A DNA stretch of 8,239 nt, taken from assembly GCA_021848555.1 (NCBI GenBank), contig JAJZUN010000101.1, forward strand, positions 1 to 8,239. Direction: 5' to 3'. Source of the stretch: Pseudomonadota bacterium (GTDB taxonomy: Bacteria; Pseudomonadota; Gammaproteobacteria; Burkholderiales; SG8-39). The notes beneath the pieces were generated by a model. The model searched no databases. It was not told the origin of the DNA and saw only the letters and a list, made by a program, of their open reading frames with translations. Made by a program: the position numbers and the translations under genes. Each line of letters begins with the position of its first letter. Positions within the stretch are counted from its first letter, which is position 1. Of this stretch, positions 1-6,313 are shown one piece after another.

Positions 1-1
1 C

Positions 2-586
2 GGCTATGTGCCCGCCCTGCGCGCCATCGGCTGGCAGTACCAGACGGGGCAAGGCGTGGAGCGCGACTATGCCGAAGCGAAAAGCTGGTACGGGAAATCC
101 GCCGCGCAGGGCGACCTCGAAGCCGAAGCCATGCTCGGGCAATTGTTCCAGCAGGGACTGGGCGTGCCGCGCAATCTCGACAGCGCGCGCCAGCATTACG
201 AAAAAGCCGCGGCAGGCGGCGACCCCGTCGGGCAGCTATTCCTCGGCTGGCTCTACCAGCAGGGCCTGGGCGTCGCACGAGACTACACCGCCGCGCTCAC
301 CTGGTATCGAAAGTCGGCCGAACGGGGCAACGCGACCGCGCAGAACAACATCGGCTTCCTCTACAACGAAGGGCTGGGCGTGGCGCGCGACTACAAGGAA
401 GCCTTTGCCTGGTATCGCAAGGCGGCCGAACAGGGCGAACCCACGGCCCTTTACAACGTCGGCTTCATGTACGAAGAAGCGCGCGGCGTCGCGCGCAACC
501 TCGACGAGGCGTTCCGCTATTACCAGAGGGCCGCCGAGCAGGGGCATCCGGAGGCGCGACGCATTGTCGGGCGGTCTGTCCGATAG
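2..586 (+). CDS. Sel1-like repeat protein, 3' part
   Basis: The frame is open from the window edge, so the true start lies upstream; 194 codons are visible before a TAG. The visible protein consists of five consecutive 36-residue Sel1-like (SLR, a TPR relative) repeats at about residues 2-37, 38-73, 74-109, 110-145 and 146-181, then a 13-residue tail. Each repeat carries the family pattern: a G..Y/F...GLGV.RD/N turn, followed by an A..WY.KAA..G helix. At DNA level the period is 108 bases. SLR proteins are usually scaffolds for protein-protein contacts, often periplasmic or envelope-associated in proteobacteria; any signal peptide would be outside the window. No catalytic domain is visible, so no specific function is claimed. 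The gene ends 67 bases before ccdA and shows no clear terminator. Confidence 0.9.
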   Translation, partial: GYVPALRAIGWQYQTGQGVERDYAEAKSWYGKSAAQGDLEAEAMLGQLFQQGLGVPRNLDSARQHYEKAAAGGDPVGQLFLGWLYQQGLGVARDYTAALTWYRKSAERGNATAQNNIGFLYNEGLGVARDYKEAFAWYRKAAEQGEPTALYNVGFMYEEARGVARNLDEAFRYYQRAAEQGHPEARRIVGRSVR

Positions 587-622
587 GAGCGAGCTTGGCA
601 ATTTCGCCGCAATCCCCTTAGG

Positions 623-641
623 ATGCGCATATAATGCGCAT
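623..641 (+). promoter_or_regulatory. Probable ccdAB promoter/operator dyad
   Basis: The 8-base palindrome ATGCGCAT occurs twice, at 623-630 and 634-641, separated by ATA. The copies start 11 bases apart, about one helical turn, and together form a near-perfect 19-base dyad. A perfect TATAAT box (630-635) lies across the centre. No good -35 box is found 16-19 bases upstream; TTGGCA at 595-600 is about 29 bases away, too far. CcdA N-termini are ribbon-helix-helix DNA-binding domains that repress their own operon together with CcdB, so a palindrome over the -10 box fits autoregulation. The dyad and box are seen directly; the operator role is inferred. Confidence 0.6.
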
Positions 642-653
642 TGGAGGTAGCCG

Positions 654-905
654 ATGAAAGTCCCCTACAAGCTGGACGCGCGGAAACGACCGGTGAATCT
701 GACGTTGAATGAAGATCTGGTGGTTCAGGCCCGCGGTTTGACGAACAATCTCTCCGGGGTGGTCGAGTCGCTCCTTGCCGACTACGTCGAGCATGCACGT
801 CAGCAGCGCATCGCCAAGGCGAATACGATAGAAGCGACAATTGCCACCTGGAATGAATTCAACGCCAAGCGCGGTTCGTTCGCCGACGAGTATTCGCCTC
901 TTTGA
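654..905 (+). CDS. ccdA: CcdA-family antitoxin (type II toxin-antitoxin)
   Basis: This 83-residue protein matches CcdA in size and layout. Residues about 11-45 form a predicted ribbon-helix-helix domain (a short strand KRPVNLTL, then two helices) for DNA binding and dimerisation. The C-terminal half is a charged helix ending in WNEFNAKRGSFADEY (residues 66-80), the GSFADE-type tail by which CcdA binds and neutralises CcdB and which is usually protease-sensitive. ATG 654 is supported by a strong GGAGGT site at 643-648. The toxin gene begins 9 bases after the stop, the usual antitoxin-first order. It probably represses the operon through the dyad at 623-641. The call rests on the tail motif, the fold pattern and the ccdB neighbour. 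Confidence 0.92.
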   Translation: MKVPYKLDARKRPVNLTLNEDLVVQARGLTNNLSGVVESLLADYVEHARQQRIAKANTIEATIATWNEFNAKRGSFADEYSPL

Positions 906-914
906 TCCCCGACC

Positions 915-1235
915 ATGGCGCAATTCGACGTCCATCGCAACACGGGAAAGCACCGGGATGCCATTCCCTATGTGGTGATCGTCCAGTCATCCTTGTATGA
1001 CAGCTATCGGCGACGCGCGGTTGTCCCCCTGGTACGAAAGTCGACCCTCGGCAAAATCGGCAATCCGCGTTTCAATCCGCTCTTCAGGATCAAGAATGTT
1101 CCGGTCGTCCTGCATCCTCTGGAGATTGTCTCGGTTCCCCGCGAGGAACTGGGTGAATTCGTCGGCTCGCTGGTTCACGAAGCCAATCGGATCATGGACG
1201 CCCTGGACGAATTGCTGACGCAAGCCTGGGGCTAG
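915..1235 (+). CDS. ccdB: CcdB-family toxin, predicted gyrase poison
   Basis: This 106-residue protein is close to the usual 100-105 residues of CcdB. Family-like features are an opening MAQFDVH strand, a Y-VVIVQS strand, R-RAVVPLV (residues 33-40), the VSVPREELGE segment (72-81), and a final helix ending in A-W-G. Known CcdB traps DNA gyrase on DNA through the GyrA subunit, and its last residues (Trp99-Gly100-Ile101 in the F-plasmid protein) are important for killing. Here the Trp-Gly pair is kept but the protein stops there, without a residue matching Ile101. ATG 915 has little Shine-Dalgarno sequence and lies 9 bases after the ccdA stop, so translation is probably coupled to ccdA. Toxic activity is inferred, not shown. 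Confidence 0.92.
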   Translation: MAQFDVHRNTGKHRDAIPYVVIVQSSLYDSYRRRAVVPLVRKSTLGKIGNPRFNPLFRIKNVPVVLHPLEIVSVPREELGEFVGSLVHEANRIMDALDELLTQAWG

Positions 1236-1269
1236 CGCCCCGGCAATGGCAGTGGTGACCGTAAGCACG

Positions 1270-1294
1270 GCAGCTCGCCGGTAGCGGCGACTGC
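1270..1294 (+). terminator. Hairpin after ccdB, possible weak terminator
   Basis: TCGCCG (1275-1280) and CGGCGA (1285-1290) pair perfectly around a GTAG loop. Past a bulged C at 1274, GCAG (1270-1273) pairs with CTGC (1291-1294), giving about 10 base pairs. It lies about 35 bases after the ccdB stop, where a terminator would be expected, but there is no T-run after it. It may be a weak or Rho-assisted end, or just a structured spacer. The rest of the 1236-1464 gap holds a smaller CGCC/GGCG hairpin at 1301-1311 and nothing I recognise as a gene. Confidence 0.3.
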
Positions 1295-1464
1295 GCTTTG
1301 CGCCAGTGGCGGAAAAATCATGCGAAACACGCAAGTGTGTTGCAGGGCGGTAGCGTGCTTGAAGCAGAAGCAGCCCCGTCTGCATGGCAAGCGTTCACAT
1401 TCCGTCTGCCGGACCCGTAAATACCTGACACCACCGATCCAGTCCACGAGAACGCTCCACCACC

Positions 1465-2778
1465 ATGACCCTGCAATTTGACCCCTCCTCCGTCCGCATC
1501 GGCATCATCGGCCTGGGCTACGTCGGCCTGCCGCTCGCGGTGGAATTCGCCCGCAAGTATCCGGTAGTGGGCTTCGACGTCAAGTCATCGCGCATCGAAG
1601 CACTGCGCCGCGGCGAAGACAACACGCGCGAAGTCGATCCCGCAGACCTGAGGAGCGTGGCGCTCGCGCACGAATCCGCCCCGCGCAAGGGCCTGATGTA
1701 CAGTTCCACCCCAGCCGACCTCGCCGCCTGCAACGTGTTCATCGTCACCGTCCCCACGCCCATCGACCGCTACAAACGCCCGGACCTCAGCCCGCTGCTC
1801 GGCGCGAGCGAAACCGTGGGCAAGGTGCTGAAACCCGGCGGCGTGGTGATCTACGAATCCACCGTCTACCCCGGCGCCACCGAGGAAGACTGCGTTCCCG
1901 TGCTGGAACAGCACTCCGGCCTCGTGTTCAACCGCGACTTCTACGCCGGCTACTCCCCCGAGCGCATCAATCCCGGCGACAGGGAGCACCGCGTCACCGC
2001 CATCAGGAAGGTGACCTCGGGCTCCACCCCGGACGCCGCCGAATTCGTCGACCGGCTTTACGCCAGCATCATCACCGCCGGCACCCACAAAGCGAGCAGC
2101 ATCAGAGTGGCCGAGACGGCCAAGGTGATCGAGAACACCCAGCGCGACGTCAATATCGCGCTGATCAACGAGCTCGCGCTGATCTGCAACCGCATCGGCA
2201 TCGACACCCAGGAAGTGCTCGCCGCCGCCGGCACCAAGTGGAACTTCCTGCCCTTTCGCCCGGGCCTCGTAGGCGGGCACTGCATCGGCGTCGATCCCTA
2301 CTATCTCACGCACAAGGCGCAGGAACTGGGCTACCACCCCGAAGTGATCCTCGCCGGCCGGCGCATCAACGACAACATGGGCTTTTACGTGGCCGCGCAG
2401 GTGGTCAAACTGATGGCGCAAAGAAACATCGCCGTCGCCGGCGCGCGCATCCTGGTCATGGGCCTCGCGTTCAAGGAAAACTGCCCAGACGTGCGCAACA
2501 CCCGCGTGGTGGACATCGTGTCCGACCTCGCCTCCTACAACGCCCGGGTGGACGTCTACGACCCCTGCGTGAACCCGGAGGAAGCGCGGCACGAATACGG
2601 CATCACCCCGGTGCGCCAGCCCGAGGCCGGCGCCTACGACGCCATCATCATCGCCGTCGCGCACGACCAGTTCAAGGCCATGGGCGCGCCGGCCCTGCGC
2701 GCGCTGGGCAAGCCGCTGCATGTGCTGTACGACCTGAAGTACGCGCTGGCTGCTGCGGACAGCGATCTGCGGCTGTGA
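1465..2778 (+). CDS. tviB: UDP-N-acetylglucosamine 6-dehydrogenase, TviB/VipA type
   Basis: This 437-residue protein is full length for the UDP-glucose/GDP-mannose dehydrogenase family. The N-terminal NAD-binding Rossmann domain carries GLGYVG (16-21). [11 protein letters not shown] lies at 162-172, Lys220 falls in [10 protein letters not shown], and the catalytic cysteine is Cys273 in [15 protein letters not shown]-terminal UDP-binding domain follows ([14 protein letters not shown], then a DLKY ending). The NTQRD and [20 protein letters not shown] segments are typical of TviB/VipA/WbpO proteins rather than UDP-glucose dehydrogenase. The expected reaction is two-step NAD-dependent oxidation of UDP-GlcNAc (or UDP-GalNAc) to the uronic acid, in the cytoplasm, for O-antigen or capsule synthesis. 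ATG 1465 fits the family N-terminus although no Shine-Dalgarno is evident. Which of the two sugars is used cannot be told from sequence alone. Confidence 0.93.
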   Translation: MTLQFDPSSVRIGIIGLGYVGLPLAVEFARKYPVVGFDVKSSRIEALRRGEDNTREVDPADLRSVALAHESAPRKGLMYSSTPADLAACNVFIVTVPTPIDRYKRPDLSPLLGASETVGKVLKPGGVVIYESTVYPGATEEDCVPVLEQHSGLVFNRDFYAGYSPERINPGDREHRVTAIRKVTSGSTPDAAEFVDRLYASIITAGTHKASSIRVAETAKVIENTQRDVNIALINELALICNRIGIDTQEVLAAAGTKWNFLPFRPGLVGGHCIGVDPYYLTHKAQELGYHPEVILAGRRINDNMGFYVAAQVVKLMAQRNIAVAGARILVMGLAFKENCPDVRNTRVVDIVSDLASYNARVDVYDPCVNPEEARHEYGITPVRQPEAGAYDAIIIAVAHDQFKAMGAPALRALGKPLHVLYDLKYALAAADSDLRL

Positions 2779-2780
2779 CA

Positions 2781-2855
2781 ATGAGCGCCCGAAGCCTACG
2801 ATTCAATTGGCGTTCTTTCGAGTGGCGTCGCAAAGCTTCTATTGAGGTCTATTGA
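2781..2855 (+). CDS. Possible 24-codon coupling or leader ORF
   Basis: An ATG two bases after the tviB stop opens a 24-codon frame rich in Arg, Phe, Trp and Ser (three Trp/Tyr residues). Its TGA overlaps the ATG of the acetyltransferase gene as TGATG. It has no clear ribosome-binding site of its own, so ribosomes would have to reinitiate after tviB. The exact stop-start overlap suggests translational coupling, but a frame this short can arise by chance. No peptide function is proposed. Confidence 0.25.
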   Translation: MSARSLRFNWRSFEWRRKASIEVY

Positions 2856-3322
2856 TGAGCCAACCCTTTATCCATGCGCTGGCTGATGTCCAGTCCGCCG
2901 CGATCGGCGCGGGCACGCGCGTATGGCAGTTTGTGGTGGTGCTAGCGGGGGCCAGGATCGGGAAAGACTGCAATATCTGCTCCCATTGCCTGATTGAAAA
3001 CGACGTTGTCATTGGCGACCGCGTCACCGTCAAGAACGGCGTGCAGTTGTGGGACGGTTTGCGGGTGGGCGACGATGTGTATATCGGCCCCAACGTGACG
3101 TTCACCAACGACAAATACCCCAGGAGCCGGAACCCCGGCTTCGTGCCGATTCCGACCTGGATAGAGGCCGGCGCCAGCATCGGCGGCGGCGCCGTCTTGC
3201 TGCCTGGCGTGCGCGTGGGCGCTAGCGCCATCGTCGGCGCGGGCGCGGTGGTCACCAAAGACGTGCCGTCAGGTGCCACCGTTGCGGGCAATCCGGCCAG
3301 GGTCGTCAAACTAACGAACTGA
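2855..3322 (+). CDS. Hexapeptide-repeat sugar N-acetyltransferase, FdtC/WbpD-like
   Basis: This 155-residue protein is almost entirely left-handed parallel beta-helix, with hexapeptide runs such as [49 protein letters not shown] (in two stretches, 105-133) and the usual GNPAR end (145-149). The insert [17 protein letters not shown] (79-94; Asn85) matches the loop with FTN and PRS residues in the WbpD/WlbB/FdtC acetyltransferases, which move acetyl from acetyl-CoA to the 3-amino group of a nucleotide sugar. With fdtA next door, the likely product is a dTDP-3-acetamido-3,6-dideoxyhexose. A WbpD-like role on a UDP-3-amino-uronate made from the TviB product is the alternative. ATG 2855 has a GAGG site at 2844-2847; a TTG just before it is less likely. 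The protein is shorter than WbpD and lacks its extra C-terminal tail. Confidence 0.85.
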   Translation: MSQPFIHALADVQSAAIGAGTRVWQFVVVLAGARIGKDCNICSHCLIENDVVIGDRVTVKNGVQLWDGLRVGDDVYIGPNVTFTNDKYPRSRNPGFVPIPTWIEAGASIGGGAVLLPGVRVGASAIVGAGAVVTKDVPSGATVAGNPARVVKLTN

Positions 3323-3332
3323 AAGGCGCCGA

Positions 3333-3743
3333 ATGCAATTCAACCTTGACGCTTGCCGGATGGTTTCACTGCCGAAAGTCGCCGACCCTAGGGGCAATCT
3401 GACCTTTATCGAAGGCGGCAACCATATTCCCTTCGAGATCCAACGCGTCTATTACCTGTATGACGTACCCGGCGGCGCGGAACGCGGCGGCCATGCCCAC
3501 AAAGGGCTGCACCAGCTCATCATTGCCATGTCGGGCAGCTTTGACGTGGTGCTGGATGACGGCGCCAACAAGAAACGCGTGCACCTCAACCGCTCATACA
3601 ACGGACTCTATGTCTGTCCCATGATCTGGCGCGAACTGGACAACTTTTCGTCCGGCTCCGTGTGCATGGTGCTCGCATCCAATAAATACGACAAAGAGGA
3701 CTATTACCGCGATTACGCGGAATTCACGCGGGCTCGAGGATAG
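3333..3743 (+). CDS. fdtA: dTDP-4-keto-6-deoxyglucose 3,4-ketoisomerase, FdtA/QdtA family
   Basis: This 136-residue single-domain cupin matches the usual size of the FdtA/QdtA (WxcM-like C-terminal) family. The signature segments are all present: DPRGNLTFIE (18-27), IPFEIQRVYYLYDVPGG (32-48), ERGGHAHK (50-57, with His54 and His56 of the active-site pair), the LHQLIIAMSGSFDVVLDDG core (59-77), and FSSGSVCMVLASNKYDKEDY (105-124). These enzymes shift the 4-keto group of dTDP-4-keto-6-deoxy-D-glucose to C3, so that an aminotransferase can install a 3-amino group; the acetyltransferase just upstream would then cap it. The C4 configuration of the product (galacto for FdtA, gluco for QdtA) is not readable with certainty here. 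The gene begins 10 bases after the acetyltransferase stop, with a GAAAGG site, so the two are almost certainly co-transcribed. Confidence 0.93.
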   Translation: MQFNLDACRMVSLPKVADPRGNLTFIEGGNHIPFEIQRVYYLYDVPGGAERGGHAHKGLHQLIIAMSGSFDVVLDDGANKKRVHLNRSYNGLYVCPMIWRELDNFSSGSVCMVLASNKYDKEDYYRDYAEFTRARG

Positions 3744-3800
3744 ACGAAGCGGGGTTTTGAAACGATAAACTGGTGCGTCCATGAACTTCTGGAACCATTT

Positions 3801-4745
3801 ATGCCGCCGGACCGTAGACTGCTGAGCATCGTTGTTCCTGTTTATAACGAAGAGGATTCAATCCCGGAAGCGGTAAAACGCCTTCAGACATTGCGCGACA
3901 ATCTTGCGCAAGAGATCGACGTAGAGATGGTGTTTGTCGATGACGGCTCTACGGACCGCTCATTCAATCAATTGCAGGTCATGGCCAGTAACAATTCCAG
4001 CCTGAAGATAATTTCATTAAGTCGGAATTTCGGCCATCAAATCGCGATTACCGCGGGAATAGATATGGCGGCCGGCGACTATGTAGCGGTAATCGACGCC
4101 GATCTGCAGGACCCTCCGGAGTTAATAGCGGATATGTACCGAATGGCGTTGACCGGTGTTGACGTCGTTTATGGCAAGCGACGCAGCCGGGCTGGCGAAA
4201 CGTTATTCAAGAAAGCAACAGCGGCCTGCTTTTATCGATTCTTGAAGTATATGTGCGAAATTGACATACCTTCGGATACGGGCGATTTTCGCCTGATGTC
4301 GCGCAAAGTTGTCGAGGCGTTCAAGCAGCTTCGTGAGCGCCATCGGTTTGTGCGCGGCATGGTGCCCTGGCTGGGATACAAGTCCGCGCCATTGGAGTAT
4401 GACCGTGCGGAACGTTTCGCAGGTGAGACAAAATATCCCCTGAAAAAAATGCTGGTGTTTGCGACCAATGCGATCCTGTCCTTCAGCCGCAAGCCGCTGA
4501 CTTTGGCCATACGCCTGGGATTTCTCACCATATTGGCGGGCCTCGCGGGAGGCGGCTATATGCTGTACCTGAAGCTTTTCACCAATATCCCGGTGCCAGG
4601 CTTGACCGCCATACTGCTGTCTATCGTGATTTTCGGCGGCGTACAAATACTGTTGATAGGCGTCGCAGGCGAATACATTGCCCGAATCTTCGATGAAGTT
4701 AAGGGGCGGCCGCTCTATCTTGTTGCTGAAACCGTCAACATATAG
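3801..4745 (+). CDS. GtrB-like polyprenyl-phosphate glycosyltransferase (GT2)
   Basis: This 314-residue protein has the layout of the GtrB/ArnC/DPM1-like GT2 family. It opens with LSIVVPVYNEEDS (8-20), has VDDGSTD (46-52) and SLSRNFGHQ (72-80), and the metal-binding DAD at 99-101 followed by LQDPPE. The segment SDTGDFRLMSR (158-168) is the usual acceptor-side region. Two C-terminal membrane helices lie at about 235-258 and 266-290, ending in GEYIARIFDEVKGRPLYLV, a classic GtrB tail. Such enzymes move a sugar from a nucleotide donor to undecaprenyl phosphate on the cytoplasmic side. The next gene is a GtrA-like flippase. The donor sugar is unknown. ATG 3801 gives the expected N-terminus; its ribosome site is weak. 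Base composition is lower in GC than tviB in places (22/60 at 3961-4020). Confidence 0.92.
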   Translation: MPPDRRLLSIVVPVYNEEDSIPEAVKRLQTLRDNLAQEIDVEMVFVDDGSTDRSFNQLQVMASNNSSLKIISLSRNFGHQIAITAGIDMAAGDYVAVIDADLQDPPELIADMYRMALTGVDVVYGKRRSRAGETLFKKATAACFYRFLKYMCEIDIPSDTGDFRLMSRKVVEAFKQLRERHRFVRGMVPWLGYKSAPLEYDRAERFAGETKYPLKKMLVFATNAILSFSRKPLTLAIRLGFLTILAGLAGGGYMLYLKLFTNIPVPGLTAILLSIVIFGGVQILLIGVAGEYIARIFDEVKGRPLYLVAETVNI

Positions 4746-5109
4746 AGCACCGCTACGCTATTTTCTGGCGGTGGTCTGTGGCTACTGCATAGACTTCTCG
4801 ATCTACGCCGTGCTTGTCGCGGCTGGCGTTTCTGTCTATTGGGCGAATACCGCTGGGTTCTGCGTTGGTTCAGTCGTCAACGTCCTGCTCATCCGCCAGT
4901 TTGTCTTCACCGATAGCCGGTTTTCACTCGGCGCCGATCTACCGCTGTCATTTGCATCGAATACATTGATGTTCGGCTTTGGGATGGGATTACTCTGGGT
5001 GTTGGTCGATGCGCTATCGACAAACCCGTACGGGGCCAAATTGCTGGCTAACGGCACGACCTTCACGCTGAACTATGTAATTCGGGCGCTCTTCTTCAGG
5101 AAACAATAG
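4693..5109 (+). CDS. GtrA-like membrane protein (polyprenyl-linked sugar flippase)
   Basis: This 138-residue hydrophobic protein has four predicted membrane helices, at about 23-45, 48-70, 85-107 and 116-135. GtrA-family marks are the RYFLAVVCGYCIDF start of helix 1, the conserved helix 2 end with NVLLIRQFVF (63-72), and the closing FTLNYVIRALFF motif (124-135). GtrA-like proteins are thought to flip undecaprenyl-phosphate-linked sugars to the periplasmic face. The frame overlaps the end of the GtrB-like gene. ATG 4693 is chosen because it gives a cytoplasmic lead of about 20 residues before helix 1, but it has no clear Shine-Dalgarno and the overlap is 53 bases. TTG 4678 or a later TTG/CTG inside the frame are alternatives. 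Coupling to the upstream gene is likely. Confidence 0.87.
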   Translation: MKLRGGRSILLLKPSTYRAPLRYFLAVVCGYCIDFSIYAVLVAAGVSVYWANTAGFCVGSVVNVLLIRQFVFTDSRFSLGADLPLSFASNTLMFGFGMGLLWVLVDALSTNPYGAKLLANGTTFTLNYVIRALFFRKQ

Positions 5110-5110
5110 G

Positions 5111-6313
5111 GTGTTTTCCGGTTTGTCCAAAATAACCCTGGCGAAGGCTGCCTTGTTTCAGAATGCGCCCGTGTACGTGCAGTTCTACGTCACTGCGCGC
5201 TGCAACCTGACTTGCGAGCAATGCAATATCATCTATGCCAACTCGGACGTGCGCGAGTGCACCCTCGACGAGGTCAAGCGCATCGCGGACAATTTTGCCA
5301 GGATGCGGGTGGCGATCGTCCTGCTCACCGGAGGCGAGCCATTCGCGCGCAAGGATCTCCCGGCGATTATCCAAGCCTTTGAATCGCGCGGCGTGCATGT
5401 GCGAATGCAGACCAACGGATTCGCCTCGGAAGAGCAGATCGCACGCGCCGTAGAGGCGGGCGGCAAGGATATATCCATCTCGCTTGACTCCCTGCAGCCC
5501 GCGCTGCAGGACAAGATCAACGGGGATTTCAGCGAATCTTGGCACCAGGCGCTCAAAGCCATGGCGCTTTTCAGTCAATACCTGCCCAAGAAAGGCAGCT
5601 TCGCGTCCCTGGGCTGCGTATTGCAGCCGCAGAATATGGGCGACATCGAGGACGTTGTCCGCTTCGGCTCCGCTATTTCGTGGTTTGCCTCGCTGGTCCC
5701 CGTGCATGTAAGCGATTATGCGCATCCGCGCGGATTTCGCAGCTTCGACCAGACGCTGCGCTTCCGCAAGGAAGAACTGCCCGTTGTCGATGCCGTTATT
5801 GAGCGCGTGAGAGCAATGCGGAAAGAAGGCTTTCTGCTGTTCGACAGCGATCAATACCTCGACGACATAAAGCGCTTTGTGCGCGATGAGCCCATTACGT
5901 GGCGGAGCCATAACGACAACGTCTGTGATACGCCCAATCTCTATTTTGCGCTGCTGCCCAACGGCGAATTTGCCCCCTGCTGCGATCACCGTCTGGGCAA
6001 CAGCTATCCTGCCTATGACAGCAACTTTCCAGCGATCTATCGCAGCAAAGCATGGCGCGAGGAAGTGGGCCAAGTAACACGCTCCTGCAACGGCTGCATG
6101 TACGGTAGCTATCCGGAAATGACGATTTCCATGCGCTATATGGCGGCGAAGTTGCAACGCGTGAGCACTTTCCTCACCTCTCCGCCCGAAAAACACTGGC
6201 CCTTGAACTATGAGCAGCTGCTGGAGCTCGCCGCAAACATCCGCCGCGAACCTCGCGAGCGTCCCCGGTCGCGCGCGAATTCCAGCATACGCATAGAGAT
6301 GGCGCGTGGCTAA
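5111..6313 (+). CDS. Radical SAM protein with C-terminal SPASM-like cysteine set
   Basis: This 400-residue protein is a radical SAM enzyme. CNLTCEQC (31-38) supplies Cys31, Cys35 and Cys38 for the 4Fe-4S cluster that cleaves S-adenosylmethionine, GGEP at 74-77 is the SAM amino-group motif, and SISLDS (121-126) is the usual barrel strand. Near the C-terminus are Cys272, Cys290-Cys291, Cys326 and Cys329 (in LPNGEFAPCC and SCNGC), the spacing of a SPASM or twitch-type auxiliary cluster. Residues 340-400 are basic and hydrophilic. The substrate is unknown; lying among glycan genes it may act on a sugar, a lipid-linked sugar or a glycan. SPASM enzymes are best known for peptide modification, so a peptide substrate stays possible. 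The GTG start lies one base after the gtrA-like stop, with AGGAAA at 5098-5103 as its ribosome site. Confidence 0.88.
   Translation: MFSGLSKITLAKAALFQNAPVYVQFYVTARCNLTCEQCNIIYANSDVRECTLDEVKRIADNFARMRVAIVLLTGGEPFARKDLPAIIQAFESRGVHVRMQTNGFASEEQIARAVEAGGKDISISLDSLQPALQDKINGDFSESWHQALKAMALFSQYLPKKGSFASLGCVLQPQNMGDIEDVVRFGSAISWFASLVPVHVSDYAHPRGFRSFDQTLRFRKEELPVVDAVIERVRAMRKEGFLLFDSDQYLDDIKRFVRDEPITWRSHNDNVCDTPNLYFALLPNGEFAPCCDHRLGNSYPAYDSNFPAIYRSKAWREEVGQVTRSCNGCMYGSYPEMTISMRYMAAKLQRVSTFLTSPPEKHWPLNYEQLLELAANIRREPRERPRSRANSSIRIEMARG

Noticed and set aside
2..545. 108-base periodicity as a possible DNA repeat or CRISPR-like array.
   Set aside because: The period is exactly 36 codons and is explained by the Sel1 protein repeats; the units differ at DNA level and there are no spacers.
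6..650. Plus-strand frame of 214 codons overlapping the Sel1-repeat gene.
   Set aside because: Ser/Arg/Pro-rich translation with no pattern, while the neighbouring frame shows five exact 36-residue Sel1 repeats.
1297..1315. Hairpin CGCC/GGCG with flanking TTT and AAA as a two-way terminator.
   Set aside because: The stem is only four pairs before a G-G mismatch, and on neither strand is it followed by a proper T-run.
1392..1422. Possible promoter for tviB: TTCACA at 1392-1397 and TAAATA at 1417-1422.
   Set aside because: The spacer is 19 bases and the -10 match is poor, so it is not distinguishable from chance.
1232..1447. Minus-strand frame of 71 codons in the gap between ccdB and tviB.
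   Set aside because: No recognisable domain, no ribosome site and many cysteines and arginines; it might be a remnant, but nothing supports a gene.
1585..2781. Open frame of 398 codons on the minus strand opposite tviB.
   Set aside because: Its low-complexity Gly/Val/Asp/His-rich translation is an antisense shadow of a strongly conserved dehydrogenase.
3781..3825. Short frame of 14 codons starting at ATG 3781, just before the GtrB-like gene.
   Set aside because: Very short, out of frame with the real gene, no ribosome site, and it ends within the next gene.
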